Positions 1-9,985 of a stretch of 64,000 bases of DNA are shown here, in pieces. The DNA is from Gonapodya sp. JEL0774 (Eukaryota > Monoblepharomycota > Monoblepharidomycetes > Monoblepharidales > Gonapodyaceae), in assembly GCA_027604505.1 (NCBI GenBank), contig JADIIX010000026.1, forward strand, positions 1-64,000. The letters are read 5' to 3'. The translations under genes were made by a program, and so were the position numbers. The notes beneath the pieces were generated by a model. The model saw nothing but the letters and a program-made list of their open reading frames with translations, did not search any database and was not told where the DNA came from. Numbering within the stretch: position 1 is the stretch's first letter; each line of letters starts with the position of its first letter.

Positions 1-809
1 CCCGCCCGCGCCGGCCCGCCCCGCCCCCGCCCCCGCCGCCCGCGCCGCCCCCCCCCCCCCGGCCCCCGCTCGGGCCACGGGGGACAAAGGGGAGATTGGG
101 CAGATGGGGGAAAGAGAAGGGAGGGGACACCGACTGCGTGTCCAATGCGGTGATGTGGCGCAGGGTCTGTGTGTTTTCAGTCCTGCCACAGCTCCTGTCC
201 GTCCTGCCATCCTGCCTGTCTGTTTCAAGGGGGAGAGGGGGAGAGGGGGAGGGGGGGGGGCAGTGGGGAGGGGTTGAAAGGGGGAAGCCTGCACCACTGG
301 CCATATTTGATTCCGTGTTCCCCCACTACCCCCACCACCCCCACCACTGCACCCCACTCATATTCGTATCAATTGTACCACCCCTATACATCCATAGATA
401 TCTGTGTATCCAAGTGCACAACCGCTGATACACTCTCCAAATTACAGTGGGGACAACACAGACCCCGACACCCTCCGCCGGTCATCATGTAAACCATTGT
501 TTATATGTAAGAGCGCGACCCAAACAGACACCTCACATATCACATGCCATGACATTTGTGTTTTTTTTTTTTCAGAAAGCGGCCCCACGCAAAGGCAATA
601 CCTGACAACAGTCAAACCTCGAGCAACAAACAGAAATAAATCTAACCTCTAGAGTCTTTCCAACCTTTTTGCTGTTGTTTGCATGTGTGGAGGAGGTCCT
701 CCTCCCGCATCCACCGAGGAGGTGGAGGGAGGAAAGCTCCACAGCATCCAACTCCACTGCCCACTGCACACTCCCCCCCCCCAACACCCCCCAAAACCCC
801 CCCCCTCCC
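1..809. other. GC-rich low-complexity left edge, no supported gene
   Basis: The first 80 bases are almost pure C/G, followed by further G-rich and C-rich runs and a C-rich stretch just downstream of the HIS1 stop codon. A pyrimidine tract ending in CAG near 570 resembles a plus-strand 3' splice site, but no exon pair around it gives a recognisable protein. I see nothing else here. The low complexity at the very edge could be a contig end. Confidence 0.5.
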
Positions 810-2571
810 TCACACCCTCGTATTCGCCAGCGCAAACAGCAAAATGTCCGTCGCCCCCGCCGCCATCAACCTATCCATCACCTCCGCAGCGCTCTTCTTC
901 TCCACCATCGCCGACACCGAGACCCACATCTCGTCGTCCAGGGGCGTGACGGTCGGCGCCTTTTTCCCCGGCGTGATCCGGTGGAACTCCTTGATCCGAT
1001 CCTTGGGCGCGTTGTAGGTGCAGTAGTAGTACCGCTGCGCGTTCACGTACCCAGAGATACGGTTCGTCAGTTTGGTCACCAGGTGGTGCTTGGTCGTGTT
1101 GGGGTTGGCTACAAGGACCGTTTCGGACTCGAGCAGGGTGTGGATCGAGACCAGGCCGGCGGCTCGCATGGTTTCGCCGGATTCTGGGTGTATGCCGTGT
1201 GTGTGGGGGGGTGAAGGGGTGGGGGTTTGTGGGGACGGTGTTGGGTGAACGGAGGGGGGGGGGGATGTGGACCGATGGGGTATGGTGTGTGTGTGAGAGG
1301 ACGGGCCAAGTGAGATGGCCGGTGGCCCGTGAATGTGATTCACCAGAGGGGATCAGACACGACGCGTCGCGGTCGGGACGAGTCACCGTCCCCAGTCTTA
1401 CACACGAGCAACCAGAGACACGAAGTCACCACAATTGTCCTTCCTGTGTCCATCTCACACCACACACCGTCCGGCACCCACCCATCCGCCCAGCCACCCT
1501 CCCTCCCTCCCCGGGGATAAGGAACCGTCCCGAGACACACGAAAACCGAATAAAAGCTACCATAGTGCCCACCCGTGTCCTTTCATATCTCGTTCCGCCC
1601 GACACTCATGTGCCGCCCCCCTCCCGGCCCACCCCCCCCCCCCCACCCCCACCTCTCAAAACTCACCGACCAGATCCACGATCCCATCCGCAAGTCCCAG
1701 CGCACACGCGGCCTCCACACTCCCGCTCACGTACTCGATATGCGTGGGCGTGTCGGCCCCCATGGTCCTATCCAAGTCCCCGAAATACACCTTGGCCAAG
1801 TTCTCAAAGCTGGTCACGATCCTCTTCCCCACCAGGTCCTTTGGATCCTTGATGTTGGACCGGATGGGCACCTGCACCGACAACTTGCACTTTCCAAACC
1901 CTAGGGGCATGATCTCGTTCACGTGCACGTCGGCCTCGGCGATCATGTCTTTGCCCGTGATGCCCAGGTCCACGTTTCCCTCCGCAATGTACTTTGGAAT
2001 GTCCGCTGCGGGGAGGAACACCACGGCGACGGGCAGGTTGGTCGACAGGGCAATGTCCAGGCGTTGTTTGCGGTGGAACTGGATGTCTGCGCCGTCGAGG
2101 AACTTGAGCGTTAGTTCGGCAAGCCGGCCTTTTTTGGGAACGGCGAAGAGGAGGCGGTCAGAGAGGTCGGAGAGGTCGCCAAAGGTTGCTGCAGGGGGGG
2201 GGGGAAGGTCGGAAGGTGGGTATGGTGCGGAGGGAGGAAACGAATTGGCCACCAAATGATGATTGATGAAAGAAAGAGTGGGTGGGGGATGGGGGGGGGG
2301 GAGGGGGGGGAGGGGAACACAACAGGGTTTCTTTTCACCGTCACCACGACCCAAGCTGTCCCCCTCCATCCCCAATCCCCTCCAACCACCCACTATTCGA
2401 CGGCACCCTGGAGTGGTGCCGTGACATCGCTTCCACGGGCGGGGACCCGAACGGGGTGGTGAGCGGGGTCAGCGCGTGCCCGTCGGCAGCTCCCGAGCTG
2501 GACGGAACGGTTTGGCCCAGTGACGAGGAATTCCCGCGCTTGAGATCGATCGGGCCGTTGGTGGTTGACAT
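810..2571 (-). CDS. HIS1: ATP phosphoribosyltransferase, first step of histidine synthesis
   Basis: Condenses ATP with PRPP, the committed and feedback-regulated step of histidine biosynthesis. Three exons (2571-2394, 2188-1667, 1183-810) join in frame to 357 residues. The short fungal-type HisG is evident: AVPKKGRL near the start of the catalytic domain, IALSTNLPVA, FLPAADIP, NVDLGITGKD, the PRPP-loop region YVSGSVEAA, then across the second junction DLVESGETMRAAGL. The regulatory ACT-like C-terminal domain ends TDILLFALANTRV, as in yeast. A low-complexity Ser/Pro-rich N-terminal extension of about 55 residues precedes the conserved core; yeast HIS1 starts almost at the core, so the start ATG is the least certain part. 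Exon joins are by inspection; the family call is secure. Confidence 0.93.
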
Positions 2572-4330
2572 CGGTGTCCGTGGGGCGGGGGGGTTATGGG
2601 GGCGGAAAAAGCGGAGGTGAAGAACACGGTGGTTTTTCGAGAGAGCGGAGTCAGACTGTGCCGCGCACAAGACAAGCACATGAGCCGGTCCCACAGCTTC
2701 AAGGTACAATAGACAAAGCAACAATTTATTCGGATACATTCCTGTACATTATTTGCCATTACATTGGCACTTTGGGATAGTCCCCCGCTTTGTTCGACCT
2801 CGTGGGGTCGTGGAGGTACAGGTACTTGTGTATCTATCGGAAAGATCGCCTCGCACCAACGCTCAACCACACCATTCGATCGGAGCTGTGTACAGGACCA
2901 AGAGAATGCAATGCGAGATACTTGGGAGTAGTAGGACGTGGATGCCGATGAAAAGGGGGCCCGTGAATCATGATGGGTAAAGAATGGGGTGGGATGCCGT
3001 GGGGTGAGCGGCCACTCGCAACCAGAATGCTAACACCTGCGTGATACAGTGCAAAATATCTGGACTCACTCATGGACGCCACTATCCTGTGAGCACGTCG
3101 GCAGGTATTAAGTGTCACCCACAATGACGGCGGATGAGCTGCACTCGATTGAGACTGATTACTCCGTGCCGGAACCCGGCCCTCACTCCTTTCCATCAAA
3201 GCAAATATGTGATTTTACTCCAATGTCATGCGTTTGTTCTTACAGAAAACGCAGTGAACGGGGGAGTGGGGAAGTCACGAGCACGACAGCAGTTTAGTGG
3301 GCATGGGACCCGTGATCATACTCCTCATGCCGCAGAAAGGACTCAAATAATGGATGTGTGCATATTGCTCGCCAAATCAGTTTGAGCAAATGTCATTGTG
3401 TGCACGTTCAACCCCATACCTTCGAATGGTTCCTTCGGGGGACATTCTCAACGAATACATATATTGCAATCAAGTCACATAACAAAGAGACTTGAGCACT
3501 GGGACACCAACAGCTTCCGGTGTGATCAGAGTGTGGCCGGTTGGTTGCACCTTGCATTGAGATTGTCGGTCCAGTGCGGTGCCCACAAATCCGTGCAATT
3601 GGATTCACTCACCTTGAGATCGCACCGTTCCCATCCAGAGTGACCTGCCAGTGCATATCGCTCTGTTGTTCATCTCGACTTTACGGAGCAACAGATACGG
3701 GGGGGGGGGGAAGTTCGCGCCGTGTGACAACGCAGCGCGGGCAAGGGCAGGTACTTGTTGAAGGCAGAACAACTCGGAGCAGAGGTCGGTTCGCTCTTGA
3801 CAAAGTTCAACTAGATCTTGCATGGTAGAAGCGGGATACTGCGTCCAGCACGTGTCCTTCAATCTCGGCTGCAGTCACGGGCACTCACCTTTGACCAAGT
3901 GAGCGCGGATTCGTGCTCATTTCCTCCGTTTATCTATCTTTCATCTCTTTATTTGCAGCCCGAGATCCGACGAACAGCATATGCCCCCGCAGCACTGGTT
4001 CCGTTCCGAAGTCACGGTTGGGTTGGGCTCGAGAAACTCAATCTCGTCCGTTGGTCTCACAGCGATCTGTCGATTCCAAGTCCACTTCGCTTAACTCAAT
4101 GATTCCGCCGTGATCCTCGCGTCAAACGATGGTGTGCCAGCGGGGGAACGGCCTTTCTGTTGATATTTGCGCCCACATAGTTACACGAATGTTCCGCCGG
4201 AAGAATAAGTCATTACTTCTTGTTGCCTTTCTGATGCTGTCATCACCGCTTTTCCCCTACATCTTCACAGAACCCCCTCCACCGCCCAACGCCGCCTCCC
4301 TTTCCCGCGCACTGTCCAGCCTTTCCCAAG
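2572..4330. other. Intergenic between HIS1 and ACR3, possible small minus-strand gene
   Basis: This divergent interval holds the shared element at 2711-2768. A short minus-strand reading at 3823-3755 starts MQDLVELCQERTDLCSELF and ends at a possible donor. A second open stretch, about 3680-3606, ends at a strong GTGAGT donor and reads MNNRAICTGRSLWMGTVRSQ. The two could be exons of a small gene, but I could not find a terminal exon or recognise a family. The rest shows nothing I can support. Confidence 0.3.
2711..2768 (-). promoter_or_regulatory. Shared upstream element, copy 1 (upstream of HIS1)
   Basis: About 140-197 bp upstream of the HIS1 start codon. The plus-strand core ATACATTCCTGTACA (2734-2748) is followed by TTTGCCAT and ACATTGGC, and flanked by an ACAA-rich stretch. 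The same blocks, order and near-identical spacing occur upstream of SEM1 (6921-6979). Read in the direction of the gene the element begins with a CCAAT-like GCCAAT. Function is inferred only from conservation and position. Confidence 0.5.
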
Positions 4331-5767
4331 ATGGCTGTCATCAGCGCACTTTCTCTCCTAGACCGCTTTCTCGCCCTCTGGATCTTCCTCGCCATGCTGG
4401 CCGGAATCCTCCTTGGAAACTACTCTGAGTCTGCACGCAACGTTTTTGGCGGCGTTCAAATAGCGGATGTGTCGGTGACTATCGCAGTCGGGCTGCTCGC
4501 CATGATGTGGCCGGTTCTGTGGTGAGGACCTGTCTGTGTTCACAACCCAGAAGATACCATACATCACCTGTATGCTGCTGCGGCTAGTCGCGTCCGATAC
4601 GAGATGCTCCCGGAGATCTTCCGCCGCCGGGACATGCTTCGCAACATTGGCGTCTCTCTCCTGATCAACTGGATCGTCGCACCTCTGCTCATGACCGGAC
4701 TCGCTTGGGCCACTCTTCCGGACCTACCCGACTACCGCAACGGCATCATCTTGGTTGGCGTGGCGCGGTGCATTGCCATGGTCTTGATTTGGAATCAGGT
4801 CCGTATATCCTGTTGTTGGAACTCGTTGCACACCGAGAGTTTGACGCGAGATGAACCCAACATGTTTTCCATCCCATAGCTCGCGGGAGGTGATGCAGAG
4901 TACTGCGCTATCCTCGTCGCTATAAATTCCGTCCTTCAGATGCTGCTCTTCTCGCCGGTGGCTTACTTCCTGGTGGTCATCGTGGGCCACAGCGACAGCT
5001 CCGTCAACGTCGGACTGTGGCTTGTAACACGTTCAGTACTCATTTTCTTGGGCATACCCCTAGCTGGTGGAATGCTTACACGGCTGATTCTACGGTTTGT
5101 GGTACCGACGATGCTTGGCAGGCGAGAAGCGGGAGCGAAGTGGTACGATGGGGCCTTGATGAAATGGCTTGGGCCTCTAAGTCTCCTCGGGCTTCTCTAC
5201 ACTATCCTGGTCATGTTCACTATTCAGGTGCGCATTCTTTTTTGATCACCTTTCGCGATCACTGCTGGCTCACTTTGCTGATTCTTCCATTCCCGAAACC
5301 CCCTTTCCCAACTCGTGCAGGGCCAGCGCATCATCCACGAAATTGCTAGCGTTGTCCGTGTCGCCGTGCCCCTCATCCTCTACTTCTCCCTCGTTTTCTC
5401 GTCCACGTTCTACCTCTCCTACCGCCTCGGCCTCCCGTACCAGCAATGCGCCACGCAAGCCTTCACCGCCGCGGGGAACAATTTCGAGCTCGCGATCGCA
5501 GTGAGCGTGGCGACGTTTGGTGTGTCGTCGGAGGAGGCGGTCGCGGCGACGGTCGGGCCGCTGATCGAGGTGCCTGTGTTGGTGGGATTGGTGTACGTGA
5601 GTTTGGGGATCGGGAAGAGGATGGAGAGGGAGGTGGGACAGCACGTTGAGTCGGCAGATGGGCATGGAGGGATAGGGAGCCAGCAAATGCTGTTGAAGAA
5701 CGGGGGGCTTGCTGGCGGTGAAAGCTCTGACCTCGCAGCACCCCCGCTCCCCAAGCCATTGCAATAA
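4331..5767 (+). CDS. ACR3: ACR3-family arsenite efflux transporter
   Basis: Plasma-membrane exporter of arsenite (and often antimonite) with the ten-helix Acr3 fold. Four exons (4331-4521, 4588-4798, 4880-5227, 5321-5767) join in frame to 398 residues. The first junction rebuilds the hallmark PVLCRVRYEML. The essential cysteine is in GVARCIAMVLIW and the conserved glutamate in TAAGNNFELAIAV; both are needed for arsenite transport in characterised members. Hydrophobic segments follow the family spacing from residue ~10 to ~360, and the C-terminus is a short polar tail. No arsenate reductase or arsenic-responsive regulator lies next to it, so this is a stand-alone resistance gene rather than a cluster. 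The start ATG sits just before the first helix; an extra upstream exon cannot be excluded. Confidence 0.92.
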
Positions 5768-6204
5768 CTCACGACATTTAATTGCCCATTCACGTTCTCA
5801 TAATATTCACATGTTCTATTAATGCTCCAATTTCTTATCGCCAATGGCATTTACTCACCTGATTGTGTAATGTCATTCGTGGTTCGTCCAAGAATGGGGC
5901 CGGCGGGAGGAGGAGGTAGAGTGGCCTCGTCACAAGGAGAGCTGGTAACAGTATTGGGACATTTGATGCTACAGCGGGGCTGTACTTTCTGCTCTAGAAT
6001 CCGGTTGCTTTCAAAAAGTCACACATGTCGATTGAATCTCCATGACCTTCGCATTTCGCAACCCATGTCAAGATTTGTACACAAACATAGTAAACCCTCC
6101 CTACTCCACACCCGAACCTCCCCTCCCTTCAGGCATCTTTTCACTACATATGTACAGCGATCACGTCGGGAGCCAGTGGCAGACCCGGCCGACCCCCTCC
6201 ACTG
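5768..6204. other. Convergent 3' intergenic region
   Basis: Lies between the convergent stop codons of ACR3 and SEM1. It is relatively AT-rich directly after ACR3, as expected for 3' UTR and polyadenylation signals. No conserved coding exon is visible. Confidence 0.4.
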
Positions 6205-6817
6205 TCACTGCCCTCCCGCCGCGTTCTGCTGCTGCTGTTCCTGCCCCTGCCCCTGCCCCTGCCCTTGAGCCCCTGCATGCTGCTTCGCCGCGTCAGCCTT
6301 GACAAGCTCGGCCCTACACGTTCGGAAACGAACGAAGCACAAAGACGTGTGTGTCACAACCGGCACATCTGCGCGTTCCCACCGCCCCCCACCCCCGCAC
6401 GCCGCACCGCCTCACCTCAACTGCATCGTGAACTCGTCGTCAAGATCGTCATTGTCCCAGTGATCGTCCCACATGGATGCCTCGTCTTGGTCCTCGTCGG
6501 CTGCGGTCCAGTCTGAGAAGACGTCCGTTGGGGGACCCGTCCGGGTGGTGAAGGCGCACGCCCACCGCCCGCCACGGGAACACAAAAAAGGGGAGGGGTA
6601 CAAGCGATGGATTCATGGTACGATGGTATACCACGATCGCGGGTGGTGGTGCGGGGATGACGTTGTGGGGGAAGCGGGGGGTGACGAAAACCCGATTGAT
6701 TCTTGGTCCGCTGGTGACGCGGTCTGGTTTCGTACCTTCGACTTCGAACTCCTCGAATTCGTCGTCTTCTTCTGTGAGGCCGAGTTTCGGGATCGATGGG
6801 TTGGAAGCGTTGGACAT
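6205..6817 (-). CDS. SEM1: 26S proteasome / TREX-2 subunit Sem1 (DSS1)
   Basis: Small acidic intrinsically disordered protein that stabilises the proteasome lid and also works in TREX-2 mRNA export and, in animals, with BRCA2. Three exons (6817-6736, 6512-6416, 6313-6205) join to 95 residues. The first junction creates the signature EFEVEDW; an acidic/Trp stretch with MWDDHWDNDDLDDEF follows, then QLRAEL across the second junction, exactly as in DSS1 proteins. The C-terminus carries a Gly-Gln repeat and a run of Gln, making it slightly longer than the usual 70-90 residues. An in-frame upstream ATG exists at about 6892, but the short start fits the family. Too small and split to be found without splicing. 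Confidence 0.92.
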
Positions 6818-6920
6818 GATGGAACGAGTTGAGTGTGAGGTTGCAAGGGAAACTCGGCACTCATTGTGTGTCATATCCACCGAACGCTCCACGAAAACGA
6901 AAGAAGGAGATCTGTTTCAA

Positions 6921-6979
6921 GACAACAAAACAACATTTGGATATACATTCCTGTACAAGCTTTTGCCATAACATTGGCG
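6921..6979 (-). promoter_or_regulatory. Shared upstream element, copy 2 (upstream of SEM1)
   Basis: About 104-162 bp upstream of the SEM1 start and downstream of the CPD1-like stop. It contains the identical 15-mer ATACATTCCTGTACA (6944-6958), then TTTGCCAT and ACATTGGC, with an ACAA-rich flank on the other side, in the same order and orientation relative to the gene as the HIS1 copy. Could be a promoter element, a 3' UTR element of the upstream gene, or a short dispersed repeat. Confidence 0.5.
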
Positions 6980-7039
6980 TAATCCCCCAATCCCCAACTT
7001 TCTTGCCTCCTCAAGAACCTTTGAAAACGGGGTCCCCAA

Positions 7040-8064
7040 TCACGTCTGACCCTCGTCCTCGTATCTCTGCCCATCAAAGTCAACGTAGCCAAGCCTGCGC
7101 CACCCTGGTAAGCCTTCAGGACCACCCGTCCACCATACTTCTCTGTAGCGTGGGACATGGGAAGAAAGAAGGGACAGGGGCAGGATCGTGTCAACCGCTT
7201 GGGCTCGTTATCCTCCCCACTTCGAAAACACCAGTACATGTTACTCACACTTGCCCCACGTCAAACGCCTCCCCCGCAATCTCTGGCCACTCCCGTTCCA
7301 CCTCCTCGCACGTTTTCTCCTCGACCGCGTCCTGTGTTTCACCGTTCACACCCACACCACCCACCGAAACCGCCATTCGAGGCTCAAATCGGTCTTCGGC
7401 GGTGGTGCCGCCCATAAGGAGGCGGACAATGCGGTGGAGGGAGAGGAGGGTCGGGGACGGGTGAACGCGGAGGTAGACGAGTGGGGGAGTGGGGGGGTCT
7501 ATCGAGCGTGAGTGAGCAAGGAACAAAAAGTTATGAAATGGCATGAAAGAGGAGTCGTGGTCTCGCGAACAGAATCCACAGCCGCATGCCATCAGTCACT
7601 GTGACAATGTTCCAAACGCAAGCAACACATACAAGCACACTTTCCATAGCAGGCCAGACTCACCGGTTTCTTCCGCTGCGTATTCTAATCCCTCAAACTG
7701 AATTTTCAAGCTCTTTCGTCCGGTACTCCGGCGGAGCTCACGGACACCCTTTTCAACGTTCCACCAGACGGTTTCCTTGGTCTCATCGTTGTAAGGTACT
7801 GAAGAGGAAGACAAAACAGCGGCGTACAATTAAAGGGGGATATGGGGTTTAGCCCAGTGTGTGGGCAGAAGAACTGCAGTACCCACTCCATTGTAGTAAC
7901 GCGACATGGGGCACGAAAGGAGTCTTGTTGTACTTGCTGATGATCTTTGTGAGTTTCTCGTACAGCGGGGAGCCTCGTGCAGGGACGATGTTGATGGAAC
8001 ATGTCGCCCTATGTGTTCTGAGGTGTTTTGTGGACCAAGGGGGAAGTCGGTATGCCGTGAGCAT
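7040..8064 (-). CDS. CPD1-like cyclic phosphodiesterase homologue, catalytic motifs altered
   Basis: 2H phosphoesterase fold related to fungal and plant 2',3'-cyclic-nucleotide phosphodiesterases acting on ADP-ribose 1'',2''-cyclic phosphate from tRNA splicing. Four exons (8064-7887, 7798-7664, 7498-7249, 7142-7040) join in frame to 221 residues, the usual size. Recognisable blocks are SINIVPARGSPLYEKLTKII, FVPHVALL, LKIQFEGLEYA, VYLRVHPSPTLLSLHRI and a C-terminal VEVWWTGGPEGLPGW. The two expected H-x-T/S motifs are changed: the first reads HVA (Thr replaced by Ala) and the second, expected as PHLSL, reads PRMAV (His replaced by Arg). The family assignment is by pattern only; the fold looks intact but activity is doubtful. 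A divergent promoter of about 400 bp separates it from CGI121. Confidence 0.75.
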
Positions 8065-8460
8065 CACACGACAGCAACGTCACTTGAATTCGATAGAGTG
8101 TCTTTACGATGGCAAAAAGTCCGAATCTGTAGGGGCTCTAGCCACCGAAAACTGACCCTGAGCCGAACTCCTCCCTGGATACGTCGCTGGCAGAACGAGT
8201 TCGCCTGGACGCGTGCGGGTGTGGAGGGTCGGGTAAGACTGGAGACGTTACGGGTGACGTTGGCTGCAAAGAACGGGTGTGTACATGCATGGATGCCATG
8301 CGATGTCGGGAATCGTTGGGTTTGTGTTCGGTGTTGAGTGTTCAGTTATTTGTCAAGGGCTCCTCTGAACTGCGAACTGCCGGGTGTGCCGATGATTCTG
8401 GTAGGGAGCGAACTCGACATCTCCGCAGTGTTTTCACTTTGAATAATTTCTGACGTCATC

Positions 8461-9559
8461 ATGCCACGCAGTTTTACGCTTCCTGCTCTTCTGCTTCCTC
8501 CGCCCCCTTCGGACCACCCGTACCCGACGGCTCCCCTCAAGCAACTGCCCTACGCTCACATATGGCTCTTTGATGACGTGAAGAAGCCAAAGGCCATTCG
8601 ACAGGCCATCATCAAGGGAACAACGCCCAAAGGAGTCGAGGTACCGCAGAGCGCAATCGTGGACGCGCGAATGGTGAGTTGCCGAGCTCATTATTGGAAG
8701 AGATCCATCGTAATCGTATGCTGCTCACTCGAGTTTCCCTCCTTGCTTTCTGATGAAATGGCTTTACAAATCGGATCTCACCCTTTTCTTGCTCCTTTTT
8801 GTGCGGGTGTATGTGTATCGCTACTCGAAAAGATTCTCGATATCTCCCAACTGCTCTTGGCCTGCACGCGAGCACTCCTCAGTGAACATTATGGCAAACT
8901 CAAAACACGAACAGTATACTCTGAAATCCTGTACAATCTGTCGCCGAACACAAATGTGAGATCGGTTGTCTTTTGCTCGGTGGACATCCGGTAAAGCATG
9001 CGGGGTGGGCGCCCTTCAACCGAGGGATACCTCGTCGGAACAAGATTCATCACCGTTTGTCAGCCCCCATATCATAAACCCGACTGGGTTGTGTGTCGCC
9101 TTGTGAACCTGGAAATTCAACTAATATCTTCGTACTCAACCCGCGAATCTTTCTCCGATCCCTGATTCCGCCCCCGCCCCCAACCCCACCACCCTCTCTC
9201 TTACTTCTTTCTTCCTGAACCTCACCTGTAAGATCAACGAATCCCTCCGCACCTTTGGAGTCCGCGACGACTCGCCGGCCCTCCTCGTCCTGGTTCTGTC
9301 CCCCGATCCCTCCCCTCCCCCTCTCACCGAGACGTTCTCCGCGTTCATCTCTCCCACCGAACTCGAACTGACGGCGGAACATCTGGCGCGGTTCTCTGAT
9401 ACGGAGGGTGTCAAGAGCGTGTTTCGGGTGACGGGGTCCGGACAAAAGAGGGACAGCAGAGGGGTTGAGGTCGGTGCCGGGGCAAGAGACGAAGTGGCGG
9501 ATAGGGAGTGGTTAATGGGAGAGGTGGTGGGTGGAATGGCGCTCAAGGGCTATTCGTAG
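8461..9559 (+). CDS. CGI121: KEOPS/EKC complex subunit Cgi121
   Basis: Binds the Bud32 kinase and tRNA in the KEOPS complex that makes N6-threonylcarbamoyladenosine at position 37 of ANN-decoding tRNAs; also linked to telomere maintenance. Three exons, all phase 0 (8461-8673, 8833-8955, 9233-9559), give 220 residues. The family pattern is clear: AHIWLFDDVKKPKAIRQAI near residue 35, VDARMILDISQLLLACTRAL across junction one, the hallmark TVYSEILYNLSPNTNINES across junction two, then FGVRDDSPALLVL. It is somewhat longer than yeast Cgi121 because of a proline-rich N-terminus and a charged C-terminal extension. No other KEOPS subunit is nearby. Confidence 0.9.
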
Positions 9560-9985
9560 GGAAGGGACTGTTTTTTCTGGTTGTTGGTGTTGAGCTTCGT
9601 TGCGGGGTCGTACCAGTGGTTCCGCACCCCCGTGGACCTCCCTCCACTCGCGCAGAATCAAAGGCTTCAATGTAAATATTGCAGCAGAGTTTCGTATCGT
9701 GTCTTGTCAATATCACATGATCTCTTCATCGTGAGTCAAGTCGTTCCTCGCACGACCCAACGATACACCCGGAACAATATTGACCAGCGCCAGGTCGAAT
9801 ATCACTTTCAGTTCAGCGATTACCCTGTTCAAATTTTGTCTACAATCGAAAAGAGATTTCTTCCCCCTTGCCGCACTACTGCTCTGCACATTACTCCCAC
9901 ACGTCATCCCCCGCCGTACCACCTCGTCTCGTTACTCCAATGTCGTCGTCATCCTACCACCCGGCACCGCACCTCCCCCACCCGC
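9560..9985. other. Convergent intergenic region CGI121 / ALDH7A1
   Basis: About 430 bp between convergent stop codons. Several open frames overlap here, but none shows conserved motifs or a coherent exon pair. The part nearest 9986 is Pro/Ala or Gly/Ala coding-like because of high GC. Confidence 0.35.

Noticed and set aside
555-640. Long T tract plus CAG followed by a short basic reading (AAPRKGNT) that recalls a histone tail
   Set aside because: Only about nine codons before a stop and no convincing upstream exon; histone H3 context is absent.
4010-4110. Possible tRNA-like T-arm near CGATTCCAAG
   Set aside because: No matching acceptor stem, anticodon arm or D arm could be folded by eye.
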